Positions 1 to 6,910 of a stretch of DNA of 13,072 nucleotides are shown one piece after another (the stretch's first letter is position 1; each line of letters begins with the position of its first letter). A program made the position numbers and the translations under genes. Location of the stretch: the NCBI GenBank assembly GCA_024643445.1, contig JAHEMX010000044.1, positions 1 to 13,072 of the forward strand, in the 5' to 3' direction. Origin of the DNA: Desulfobulbaceae bacterium. Lineage in GTDB: Bacteria; Desulfobacterota; Desulfobulbia; Desulfobulbales; Desulfocapsaceae. The notes below the pieces were generated by a model. It saw nothing but the letters and a program-made list of their open reading frames with translations. It was not told the origin of the DNA and did not search any database.

Positions 1-312
1 TTTGAGAATATCCCAGAGCGGTTGAGGGCCACGGGTCGACTTGATTGTCGCCCCGACCTTGAGTGTCGCGTCGTCAGTGCCGAGCGCAAGATCTTCCGTA
101 CTATCTGAATCCACCATATAGGAAGGGTTCTGGTAAACAATGGGAAGGGCCTCCGGCTTCTTCACTACAGCAGGTTTCATCGTCTCCGCCTGCTGCTCCG
201 GCGGAGCTGCAGGTTTCTCGCTCACCGTTTGCTGTTGGTTGCCGCAAGATGTCGCAAATAACAGGAGCAGCACCATTGTCAAATAATGGAAAAATCTGTT
301 GGTCACCTTCAT
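1..312 (-). CDS. N-terminal part of a lipoprotein, probably the pilus secretin (runs off the window)
   Basis: An open frame of 104 codons starts at the ATG at 312-310 and continues past position 1 without a stop. A GAGG ribosome-binding sequence lies about 6-10 bases before the ATG. The product begins with MKVTNRFF, a hydrophobic stretch and FATSC, which looks like a type II (lipoprotein) signal with Cys23 as the lipidated residue. A Gln/Pro/Glu-rich linker follows (about residues 25-60). The last visible segment, around residues 85-104, ends in GPQPLWDILK, which resembles the start of the periplasmic domains of secretin-type proteins. The gene lies 66 bp behind an AMIN-STN-TPR gene that lacks a secretin domain, at the distal end of the pilMNOP operon, where pilQ normally sits. 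The lipoprotein signal is seen in the sequence. The secretin identity is inferred from position and this short resemblance, because the diagnostic pore domain lies outside the window. Confidence 0.6.
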   Translation of the reverse strand, partial: MKVTNRFFHYLTMVLLLLFATSCGNQQQTVSEKPAAPPEQQAETMKPAVVKKPEALPIVYQNPSYMVDSDSTEDLALGTDDATLKVGATIKSTRGPQPLWDILK

Positions 313-378
313 GTCTCGGAACCTCATCGGCAAAAGTATCATGCTGATATTATTAAACATTTTAGCTACAATGATGTG

Positions 379-1923
379 TCAAAAATTTCCAGCAGACAAT
401 CTGCTTTCGACATATTTCTTTAAGTCTGGCCGCATCTGGAATCCGGAGTTCATGAGTGCCCGGTATTGTTCGGTTGCTTTTTCACGTTCGCCTATTTTAT
501 CGAGAATGCGTGCCTTGCTGACCATTGAGAGCAGATCTTCACCGTAATATTTTCCATAGGTATTGAGCAGTTTCAGCGCTGCTTCCGGCTGGTTATTGTT
601 TTCACTGAAGGCGGCATAGCTGACCAGCGCTTCTTTCATGGGTGGATCACCGCTGATACTCTGGGCGAAAAATTCCATTGCCTCGGGAATTCGGTCCATG
701 TTTGCCAGGGAGATGGCACTGTATAGTGCTGCCCGCGTATCACCGGGGTTTTTGTCCAATGCCAGCTGGGCAAAGTAATAGGCCTTGGCATTCATGTTCA
801 GCCTGCCCAGATAGAGATTCGCCAGCTTGTTGGAGATTTTCGTATTATCAGGCCAGAGTTTGGCCGCCTTTTCGTAAAGAGCGGCGGCATCTTCATAATC
901 ATCGTCCTTTTCATGGGCGCGAGCCTTAAGAAGCAATTCCTTGGCCTGCATGATTTCGGCTGGCTGGCTGGCTGATTGCTGAATAATGAGGGCCTCTTCC
1001 CGCACCACTTCCGTATCCGCTTCGAAGGTAAGGTTGTCCACCGCTTGTGCAGGCCAGGTAAATTCCTTGCTTTTCGGGTAGATGACGAGCGTATTGTAGC
1101 GTTCCTCCTTTTTCAGGTCGGCCAGATTCAAAATGATATCAAGAGCAAAGTCCCATGGCACATCCTTCAGGGCGATGGTTACCGAGCCATTGACCGCCTC
1201 ATCGACGATGATGTTGAGGTCGGTAATCTGACGGAACAGGCGGAAGACATTGTGCAGGTCAATTTTGTAAAAATCAACGCTGATCCGTTCGTTCTTGTAT
1301 CCCGAGAATGAGAAACTGTCCTTTAACTGCTCCACATCCTTATTGACGGCTTCTTCCTGGGGCTTCGTGAGGCCAATGTCCTTTGCCGGGGTCTCAAATA
1401 TCGATTCGGCAACGGCAGCTTTTGGCGCATCAGGAGAAGCAGCAGCACTTTCGGCCGCGGGGGCTGACGATGGTGCACTGCTGACGAGGGGTGCAATAAT
1501 ATTGATCTTCAGGCTGTTCTGCAGGCGCTGAACATCATAGCTGCTGTTGTCATCCAATGTAAACTCGAAACGGGCGATGGTGGGCTGTTGATCCTTCAGG
1601 ACAGAAAGGTAAAGCTTTGCCAGCTTGTTTGGCGGCAGCAGACGTTCAAGGTCCAGGGAACTCGCAAACGCTGCATCGGCAACATCGACAATCAGCCGAT
1701 ACGGTCCGAATCGCTCGCTGACCGTGTAGGCAGGCGGGGTGTTGCCTACCAGGATCATGGAAATATTGTCCGGATCAATAACGGTCTTCACCTCGGAAAT
1801 CTGATATACGTTACTTGCCTGCTTTTGATCGGCTGCTACTGATACAGAAGGCAGAAGCGCAATCTGAGAGAGGCAAAGGCTGGAGAAAATGGCCAGGAAT
1901 AAAGTGCTAAGCCTTGTATACAT
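379..1923 (-). CDS. AMIN-STN-TPR periplasmic protein, PilQ N-terminal half without a secretin domain
   Basis: This 514-residue exported protein occupies the pilQ place but is built differently. A Sec signal peptide ends near Ala30. Residues about 40-145 look like an AMIN domain, which binds peptidoglycan in PilQ and AmiC. Residues 146-200 are an Ala/Pro/Ser-rich linker. Residues about 213-285 (ISVDFYKIDLHNVFRLF, NIIVDEAVNGSVTIALKDVPWD) match the STN/N0 domain of PilQ secretins. From about 322 to 505 the protein consists of TPR-like helical pairs, for example residues 343-360 (YEDAAALYEKAAKLWPDN). The beta-barrel secretin domain that should follow is missing, and the frame ends cleanly with TGA. 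The gene starts 3 bp after pilP, so it is very likely co-transcribed and translationally linked. A plausible role is periplasmic support or piloting of a separately encoded secretin, since the TPR pilotins Tgl/PilF/PilW do this elsewhere. That role is inference; the domain order is seen directly. Confidence 0.85.
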   Translation of the reverse strand: MYTRLSTLFLAIFSSLCLSQIALLPSVSVAADQKQASNVYQISEVKTVIDPDNISMILVGNTPPAYTVSERFGPYRLIVDVADAAFASSLDLERLLPPNKLAKLYLSVLKDQQPTIARFEFTLDDNSSYDVQRLQNSLKINIIAPLVSSAPSSAPAAESAAASPDAPKAAVAESIFETPAKDIGLTKPQEEAVNKDVEQLKDSFSFSGYKNERISVDFYKIDLHNVFRLFRQITDLNIIVDEAVNGSVTIALKDVPWDFALDIILNLADLKKEERYNTLVIYPKSKEFTWPAQAVDNLTFEADTEVVREEALIIQQSASQPAEIMQAKELLLKARAHEKDDDYEDAAALYEKAAKLWPDNTKISNKLANLYLGRLNMNAKAYYFAQLALDKNPGDTRAALYSAISLANMDRIPEAMEFFAQSISGDPPMKEALVSYAAFSENNNQPEAALKLLNTYGKYYGEDLLSMVSKARILDKIGEREKATEQYRALMNSGFQMRPDLKKYVESRLSAGNF

Positions 1924-1926
1924 TGT

Positions 1927-2478
1927 TTATTCTTCTCCCTCTTTCTTTAAAACCATGGCGATCTTATTGGTAAGTATTTTCCCACCACGGGTTTGAGCCG
2001 TTTCTGAGATAATAATTTTTTTGTCGGTGATTTCCTTGACGACCCCTCGCCTGCCTACCTTCATTCCCTCTTTTAAAATGTAGCCTTTCCCGGTGAAATC
2101 CTGCACCATGGCAATCCATGCTCCTCCGGTGCGCATCAGGGCCACCAGGGTGAGCTGGCCCGGCTCGAAGAGCTGCATGCCTGTAAGCGTCTTGTTGTCA
2201 TCGACAACTTCATCCGGGCTTTCATTCGGCGTTGTTGAACGTTCCGTGATGAAAGGCATAAAGGGGTCCGGCCGCCCTTCGATCAGATACTCAAACTTCT
2301 CGGTCCTTTTTTTGATCGCTATCATCGTTTTATCTTGTGTCTCGGCAGTACCCTGCTGCTCTGGTTTTACGACTGGCGGATCTTCGGCCCGGACGGACAG
2401 GGGCAGGCCGAAAAAGAGAACAAACGATGCAATCGTCACATAATTGCAGATGGTCTTGAGCCGGGGTGTCATAGTCAT
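1927..2478 (-). CDS. pilP: Type IV pilus assembly protein PilP
   Basis: PilP is the periplasmic link between the PilN/PilO inner-membrane pair and the secretin. The protein has 183 residues. A hydrophobic export signal (about 12-28) ends in SVRAE, which suits signal peptidase I. Residues 66-76 (IEGRPDPFMPF) carry the RxDPF motif typical of PilP. The region from about 100 to 178 has the beta-rich HR domain pattern, with alternating strands such as GQLTLVALM, AWIAMVQD and KIAMVLKK. Classical PilP is a lipoprotein, but no lipobox cysteine is present here: the only Cys (residue 11) precedes the hydrophobic core. The gene lies 24 bp after pilO and 3 bp before the AMIN-STN-TPR gene. The ribosome-binding site before the ATG at 2478 is weak, and Met3 is an alternative start. 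Confidence 0.9.
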   Translation of the reverse strand: MTMTPRLKTICNYVTIASFVLFFGLPLSVRAEDPPVVKPEQQGTAETQDKTMIAIKKRTEKFEYLIEGRPDPFMPFITERSTTPNESPDEVVDDNKTLTGMQLFEPGQLTLVALMRTGGAWIAMVQDFTGKGYILKEGMKVGRRGVVKEITDKKIIISETAQTRGGKILTNKIAMVLKKEGEE

Positions 2479-2502
2479 AAAATGATCTTTACTAGTCCGT
2501 TA

Positions 2503-3138
2503 TCATTTTTTCTTTTTGCCTTTACCTGTCGTCTCATCAGATATTTTTACATTGGTAAAACGGTAGGTGATGAGCTCGCAGTTCGAATTAAGTATGATCT
2601 CTCCCTGTTCTTGTTTGGGGGCGCTCATTTTAACATTTGAAACACTGACAATTCGGTCGAGTTTGCTTACCTGGTCAAAAAAGAAACCGACCGCGTGATA
2701 AGGTCCACGGATATTGATGGTAACAGGAATTTCGTTGAAATAATCCCGGGGAATCTCGGGTTTTGGTATGAACGTCAGGAAATCCAGGCCGGCATTTCGG
2801 CCCAGCGCGGAGATGTCTTTCAGGAGCTGCGGTATTTCCTGTTCTTTTGGCAGCATCAACGATGCTGCCTCAAACTCTGCTTCAACCTTCGCCACTTCCT
2901 GCAGCAGGATCGGCTTGTTTCTCTCTTTCTCGCGCAGGTTGAGGATTTCCTTGTTGAGCGTGCCCTTGGTTTTCTCCAGACCTGCAATCTTCTGTACGCT
3001 CCCCTGGTAATAGAGGAAATAGAAGGCAACAACCGGCAGGACGATTAGCAGGACCGCGATGGCAGCTTTAACCTTTTTGTCAAGCGGTATAAATTTCTTA
3101 TCAAGAAATACAGCTAATTTCGAGTCGTTCTTTGGCAT
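2503..3138 (-). CDS. pilO: Type IV pilus inner-membrane protein PilO
   Basis: PilO forms a heterodimer with PilN in the inner membrane and aligns the pilus machine with PilP and the secretin. The 211-residue protein has a short cytoplasmic N-terminus, one transmembrane helix (about 24-44), a coiled coil (about 48-92) and the ferredoxin-like PilO core. The core runs from LPKEQEIPQLLKDIS (residues 96-110) through the segment around NIRGPYHAVGFFFDQVSKL (142-160). Family length is about 200-215, so it is complete. The C-terminus is unusually basic (GKGKKKK), as it also is in PilN. The gene begins 22 bp after pilN and ends 24 bp before pilP. A classical GG-rich ribosome-binding site is not obvious. 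Confidence 0.93.
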   Translation of the reverse strand: MPKNDSKLAVFLDKKFIPLDKKVKAAIAVLLIVLPVVAFYFLYYQGSVQKIAGLEKTKGTLNKEILNLREKERNKPILLQEVAKVEAEFEAASLMLPKEQEIPQLLKDISALGRNAGLDFLTFIPKPEIPRDYFNEIPVTINIRGPYHAVGFFFDQVSKLDRIVSVSNVKMSAPKQEQGEIILNSNCELITYRFTNVKISDETTGKGKKKK

Positions 3139-3160
3139 TGGCTAGCGAATATCCCTGAAA

Positions 3161-3766
3161 TTATTTTTTCTTCTTTGGGGCATCTTCTTTCTCTTTCCTT
3201 TCCTCATCAGCGGCTGGGGCGGGGGCAGAAACACTGCAGGCCAGTGAAAAAGCCTTGAGTTCTTTTCCGAGTTCCGTCTGTAGCGAAGAGTTGGTCAAAT
3301 TCACCTCATTGATATAGGGAGATTTGAATTTCAATTCATCCATAAACTGGGCGACGGTCTGATTGTCCAGCGCGAATCCGGTAAGGATGAGTTGATTGCC
3401 GTTCTGGCTGAGCGTCGTTAGCCACATCCTGCTGTTGTCAATGATTTTAGCCACTTCATCAAGGATATGAACGGTCAGCGACGAGTCTGTCTTGAGTTTG
3501 TTGATAATCTCGATTTTGTTGTTCAGGTCAAGCCTTTTGGTCTCCAGATCAGCCAGCTCCTTGACCACTTTGTCAAAAGATTTCTTTTCTTTCGTCTTGC
3601 TGGCGATCTCTTGGTTGAGACCTGAAATCCTGGATGCCTGTATCACACCGACAAAGCCGAGCAGGGCAAGTACACAGCAGAAGACAACAAAGGACCCGAT
3701 AATCTGGTTCCGAGCCTTGGCACGTTTTTTTAGTTGCCTGATGGGAAGGAGGTTAATTCTCAGCAT
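3161..3766 (-). CDS. pilN: Type IV pilus inner-membrane protein PilN
   Basis: PilN binds PilM on the cytoplasmic side and pairs with PilO in the periplasm. The 201-residue protein opens with MLRINLLPIRQ, and the INLLP sequence at 4-8 is the signature that docks into PilM. A basic segment, one transmembrane helix (about 22-44), a coiled coil (about 48-92) and a ferredoxin-like periplasmic core (about 95-178) follow. The last 20 or so residues are an added charged tail (DEERKEKEDAPKKKK) that typical PilN proteins lack. The start is supported by the INLLP position and by an AGGTG sequence just before the ATG. The gene lies 24 bp after pilM and 22 bp before pilO, in the usual operon order. Confidence 0.94.
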   Translation of the reverse strand: MLRINLLPIRQLKKRAKARNQIIGSFVVFCCVLALLGFVGVIQASRISGLNQEIASKTKEKKSFDKVVKELADLETKRLDLNNKIEIINKLKTDSSLTVHILDEVAKIIDNSRMWLTTLSQNGNQLILTGFALDNQTVAQFMDELKFKSPYINEVNLTNSSLQTELGKELKAFSLACSVSAPAPAADEERKEKEDAPKKKK

Positions 3767-3790
3767 ACATCACCTGTTTACAGGAATCTC

Positions 3791-4849
3791 CTACACGATT
3801 GACGGCCTGATGGCAATGCCTGAAGCTATGGCCATTTCGGGTCCGATGGTTTTCAGGTAGTCTGGGTCAATCTTTTTGTCGTTTGATATCATGTTAGCAA
3901 AGGGGTTGAACAATTCGACGCTGAGCCCCGTTTCCTGTGTCAGGTAGTCAGTCAGCCCGGCAACCTTTGCTCCCCCGCCGCTGAGAACCAATTTGACAAG
4001 AGGAGCATCGGGATAATTGTTATGATACAGGTCAATGGCCTTTTTAACCTCAAGCACCCACTGGGTGCAGACGGTGGAGAAAATATCCTCAAGCTCTTCC
4101 TGCCTGTCTCCTGCCGGCTGATTTCCCAGTTTGATAGCCTCAGCCTCTTCATACTCGATGTCAAAATGATTCATGATGCGCTCGGTCAGTTGCCGGCTTC
4201 CAACAACGATATCTCTTGCGACCATAGACATACCGCCCGAGATGATGTTGATATTCATTTTTGAGGCACCGATATCAACCAGCGCGACATTATCAGTTTT
4301 GGGCATGTTGTATTCGTAGGTGTTTTCCAGTGCGAACCCGTCAACATCTACGATGGTAGCCTGCAATCCGATGCTGTCGAGCATGTCGAGATAATCGTCG
4401 ACGATATCTTTTTTTGCCGCGACAAGCATGACATCGGTTCGTTCATTCTCCCCGGACCCGGTCTTCAGATCCTGGAAATCGAGATAGACATCTTGAATAT
4501 CGAAGGGAATATACTGTTCGGCTTCGGCCAGGATATGTTCTTCCATCTGTTCTTCATTCATCACCGCCAGATTAACCTTTTTGACAATGACGGAATAACC
4601 GGAAATGGAGAAGCCAACTTTTTTCTTCTTTATCTTAAGATTTTTGAATAGTTCAGCTATGGCGGCGCCGACAATTTCCGGTTCGTTCAAGGTGCCGTCA
4701 TCAACCGCGCCCTCAGGCAGAAGCGTGCTTCCAACACTGACAACAGAATAGGCCTTATCGCCCTTTTTGAGCTGACACACCTTTACCGCATGTGAACCTA
4801 TATCCACACCGACAACCAAATCCACTGAAGAGATAAACGGCAGTTTCAT
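3791..4849 (-). CDS. pilM: Type IV pilus assembly protein PilM
   Basis: PilM is the actin-like ATP-binding protein on the cytoplasmic face of the type IV pilus machine, and it recruits the PilN tail. The 352-residue product has the expected length. It shows the actin/FtsA-type nucleotide-binding blocks: phosphate-1 loop VVGVDIGSHAVKVCQLK (12-28), a second loop VALVDIGASKMNIN (188-201) and the adenosine-loop region KLVLSGGGAKVAGL (286-299). The segment AEQYIPFDIQDVYLDF (110-125) is also typical of PilM. It is the first gene of the minus-strand cluster. The start at 4849 is set by the conserved N-terminus, but the upstream sequence carries only a poor ribosome-binding site. A consensus TTGACA box lies about 110 bp upstream. 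Confidence 0.95.
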   Translation of the reverse strand: MKLPFISSVDLVVGVDIGSHAVKVCQLKKGDKAYSVVSVGSTLLPEGAVDDGTLNEPEIVGAAIAELFKNLKIKKKKVGFSISGYSVIVKKVNLAVMNEEQMEEHILAEAEQYIPFDIQDVYLDFQDLKTGSGENERTDVMLVAAKKDIVDDYLDMLDSIGLQATIVDVDGFALENTYEYNMPKTDNVALVDIGASKMNINIISGGMSMVARDIVVGSRQLTERIMNHFDIEYEEAEAIKLGNQPAGDRQEELEDIFSTVCTQWVLEVKKAIDLYHNNYPDAPLVKLVLSGGGAKVAGLTDYLTQETGLSVELFNPFANMISNDKKIDPDYLKTIGPEMAIASGIAIRPSIV

Positions 4850-5279
4850 GTCTGTTCGCTGGAATGTGAAAAATCAATTTTAATTTTACATCTCCGAAAA
4901 GCCAATAAACTACAGACTTTCCTTACTAATTTCAATTTAGGACATAAAAGTAGAGGTTTGTCAAGGAAAACGAGGGAAAAAATAAAAGTTTTTTCCATTT
5001 TTAACAGGCATTTATTAATTTCAATAACCATTTCGAAACTGGATTACTACAATATGTTGGTGTTGTAAGTGGGGGGCACTCATCATGTGGTAGGTGTTCG
5101 TAACTGCTTGTTGTGTAAGGAAAAGTAGTGTTTTGGTAAGGCGAATCCGCGATCGTTCTTGTAATATCCGCTGATTTAAAGTAGCTTTGCCGTGACCTTT
5201 GCATCGAAGATTTTTTTGGCGCGGAAAAAAAAATCGCGGAAACATGAGGAAACTATAAGAAATATATGAGGAACAGCTG
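4850..5279. other. 430-bp divergent intergenic region between pilM and lepB
   Basis: No credible gene was found; open frames here have no recognisable product, and those on the minus strand run across the candidate pil promoter. The left half is AT-rich and holds the TTGACA box. The 10-mer TAATTTCAAT occurs twice (4927-4936 and 5016-5025). From about 5050 to 5145 the plus strand is strikingly rich in G and T and contains related elements, GTGTTGTAAG (5060-5069) and GTGTTCGTAA (5094-5103). At 5209-5235 a 9-bp A/T stem (GATTTTTTT paired with AAAAAAATC) encloses a GC-rich loop close to lepB. I could not pick a convincing promoter for lepB. Confidence 0.5.
4934..4964 (-). promoter_or_regulatory. 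Candidate sigma-70 promoter for the pilM-pilN-pilO-pilP operon
   Basis: On the minus strand a perfect TTGACA -35 box occupies 4964-4959. AT-rich -10 candidates follow: CTAAAT at 4940-4935 (18-bp spacing) and TAAATT at 4939-4934 (19-bp spacing). Either would give a leader of about 80 bases before the pilM ATG at 4849. The -35 box is consensus but the -10 boxes are weak, so this is a candidate only. No sigma-54 GG-N10-GC element was seen nearby. Confidence 0.4.
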
Positions 5280-5924
5280 GTGAGTGTCGAGTTAAAGAGA
5301 AAATCCGTTCTAAGAGAATACACCGAAGCCATCATTATTGCGGTTGCACTTGCTCTTTTTATCAGGACCTTTGTCGTTCAAGCCTTCAAAATCCCTTCCG
5401 GTTCGATGCTTCCCACACTTCAGATCGGTGATCATCTGCTGGTGAACAAGTTCATCTACGGAATCAGGATGCCATTTGTCGGGACGGTACTGGTTCCGAT
5501 AAAAGAACCCGCCCATGGCGACATCATCGTCTTTCGCTACCCCAAAGATCGTTCAACCGATTATATCAAACGTGTCGTAGGAGTCCCCGGCGACAACATT
5601 GTGATAAAAAACAAACAGCTTTTTTTGAATGGGAAGAAGGATGTGAACCCGCATGCGCATTATACCTCGGAGATGGTTCTGCCGGGCAATTTGAGTCCGA
5701 AGGATAATTTCGGCCCGATCACCGTCCCTGAGGGCAAATACTTCGTCATGGGGGACAATCGGGACAATAGCTCTGACAGCCGGTTCTGGGGGTATGTCGA
5801 TGATCAGGATGTCCTGGGCAAGGCAATGATCATTTACTGGTCCTGGGATACCGACAAGGATCTTTTTTCCTGGGAGCGGTTCACCTCCATCCGCTGGAGC
5901 CGTTTGGCGGACATCATACGCTGA
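5280..5924 (+). CDS. lepB: Signal peptidase I
   Basis: LepB is the membrane-bound Ser/Lys protease that removes signal peptides from exported proteins at the periplasmic face. The 214-residue protein has one N-terminal transmembrane anchor (about 16-35). The catalytic serine is Ser42 in IPSGSMLPTL (38-47), and the general base is Lys97 in DYIKRVVGVPGD (94-105). The box E signature GDNRDNSSDSRFWG lies at 158-171. This is the compact form with a single anchor, shorter than the E. coli enzyme. The start is a GTG preceded by GAGGA at 5268-5272. A five-codon frame starting with the ATG at 5266 overlaps the GTG by four bases (GTGA) and may be chance. The gene converges on sfsA, and no clear terminator was found in the 89-bp gap. 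Confidence 0.95.
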   Translation: MSVELKRKSVLREYTEAIIIAVALALFIRTFVVQAFKIPSGSMLPTLQIGDHLLVNKFIYGIRMPFVGTVLVPIKEPAHGDIIVFRYPKDRSTDYIKRVVGVPGDNIVIKNKQLFLNGKKDVNPHAHYTSEMVLPGNLSPKDNFGPITVPEGKYFVMGDNRDNSSDSRFWGYVDDQDVLGKAMIIYWSWDTDKDLFSWERFTSIRWSRLADIIR

Positions 5925-6013
5925 GGGGCTGAAGATTCTGCCCGAAGGTCGATGTCGCAACCTCGAAGCGGACGTCTGCCTCCGGTCATGGACCTTGCGT
6001 CCCCGCTGCCTGA

Positions 6014-6712
6014 TTACCCCAGTATCACCGGAAGTTTTCTGACTATTTCTATCGATTCGGGTTTTACCTCAGCCTGGTAGACGAGTATCTCGACCCCCTG
6101 CCTATGCACCGTGGAGAGGGTGCTGGCATAGACTGGATCGATGCTTGTCGCCGGAGAAAACCTGTCGGCGTCACTGCGCTGCACAAGAAAGAAGATGACA
6201 CCGCGATGGCCCTGCTCTACCAGTCGGCAGAGCTCACGCAGATGTTTAGTTCCCCGCACTGTTACCGCATCCGGAAAAAGGGCGATACCGTTCTCGATGA
6301 GAGAGCAGTTCTTGACCTCGATGTAGGTTTTTTCCTGCCCTGTTCCAAGCAGGATATCAAGCCTGCTTCCCTCAAAGGTTTTTACTTCCCGCTGCAATGT
6401 CTCAAAGTCTTCCAGCTCCTGAATTTTTCTGTCAGCCAGAGCTTCGGCGACAATGGTGTTGCTGCGTGAGGTATTGACACCGACCCAGGTACCGTTGTTC
6501 CAGACCATTTCCAGGGTGTGCGGATATTTTCGCTTCGGGTTTTCCGAGGTGGAGAAGCAGACCGGACTGCCGCTTTCTGAGCAGGATCGCATGGAACCGG
6601 AATTTGGACAGTGAATGGTCAGTTCTTTGCCGTCGGGCAGTCTGACATCGGCAAGAAATCGTTTATAGCGGCGGAGCAGGGTACCGTGTTCAAGCTTTAC
6701 GGGAAATCGCAT
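6014..6712 (-). CDS. sfsA: Sugar fermentation stimulation protein SfsA homolog
   Basis: The SfsA family is widespread but its biochemical role is poorly settled; E. coli SfsA was linked to maltose metabolism and DNA binding. The 232-residue protein has the family's usual length. It contains RRYKRFLADV (14-23), HCPNSGSM (34-41), the segment SRLDILL followed by YIEVKNCSL (116-138), and FPDAVTVRGTKHL (146-158). Asp119, Glu132 and Lys134 are arranged like the PD-(D/E)XK nuclease core reported for SfsA structures. Whether this protein cuts nucleic acid is not known to me. It is transcribed alone, convergent with lepB and divergent from gap. The start gives a conserved N-terminus, but the ribosome-binding site is weak. 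Confidence 0.93.
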   Translation of the reverse strand: MRFPVKLEHGTLLRRYKRFLADVRLPDGKELTIHCPNSGSMRSCSESGSPVCFSTSENPKRKYPHTLEMVWNNGTWVGVNTSRSNTIVAEALADRKIQELEDFETLQREVKTFEGSRLDILLGTGQEKTYIEVKNCSLIENGIALFPDAVTVRGTKHLRELCRLVEQGHRGVIFFLVQRSDADRFSPATSIDPVYASTLSTVHRQGVEILVYQAEVKPESIEIVRKLPVILG

Positions 6713-6793
6713 AATTTGTGACTGGAATTTTGGCAGGGCAGATGCTATTAATGGGTAGAATAAAATGTACCGGTGAGCGTCGACTATAAATCG

Positions 6794-6813
6794 TTTAATA
6801 TTATTATATTAAA
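6794..6813. repeat. Perfect 8-bp AT inverted repeat between sfsA and gap
   Basis: TTTAATAT (6794-6801) and ATATTAAA (6806-6813) are exact reverse complements separated by TATT. The element lies in the 198-bp divergent region, about 37 bp upstream of the candidate gap -10 box and 81 bp from the sfsA start. Its size and symmetry fit a dimeric repressor or activator site, but its pure AT content makes chance possible. Assignment as an operator is inference. Confidence 0.4.
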
Positions 6814-6826
6814 GCAATTGTATTGA

Positions 6827-6855
6827 TTTTTTGGCTGGCCGGCGGTCGTTATACT
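6827..6855 (+). promoter_or_regulatory. Candidate promoter for the gap cluster
   Basis: A good -10 box, TATACT (6850-6855), lies 17 bp from a weak T-tract -35 (6827-6832). It would give a leader of roughly 50 bases containing the strong ribosome-binding site AAAGGAGG at 6894-6901. The stretch between the boxes is very GC-rich. The better TTGATT (6823-6828) is too far from the -10 for a normal sigma-70 site. Confidence 0.35.
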
Positions 6856-6910
6856 GATGTCATGGTGCTTATCGTAAAGCCCATCCTACTCACAAAGGAG
6901 GACCTTTTCC

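Noticed and set aside
4846..5031. Minus-strand open frame of 61 codons overlapping the pilM ATG by four bases (ATGA)
   Set aside because: It spans the TTGACA promoter candidate, has AT-rich low-quality composition and no recognisable product.
5266..5283. Five-codon upstream frame (ATG AGG AAC AGC TGG TGA) overlapping the lepB GTG start
   Set aside because: The AGG of its second codon is part of the lepB ribosome-binding site, and it has no ribosome-binding site of its own; most likely chance.
5925..6013. Search for a bidirectional terminator between lepB and sfsA
   Set aside because: Only a 4-bp stem (GGTC-ATG-GACC) without a T run is visible.
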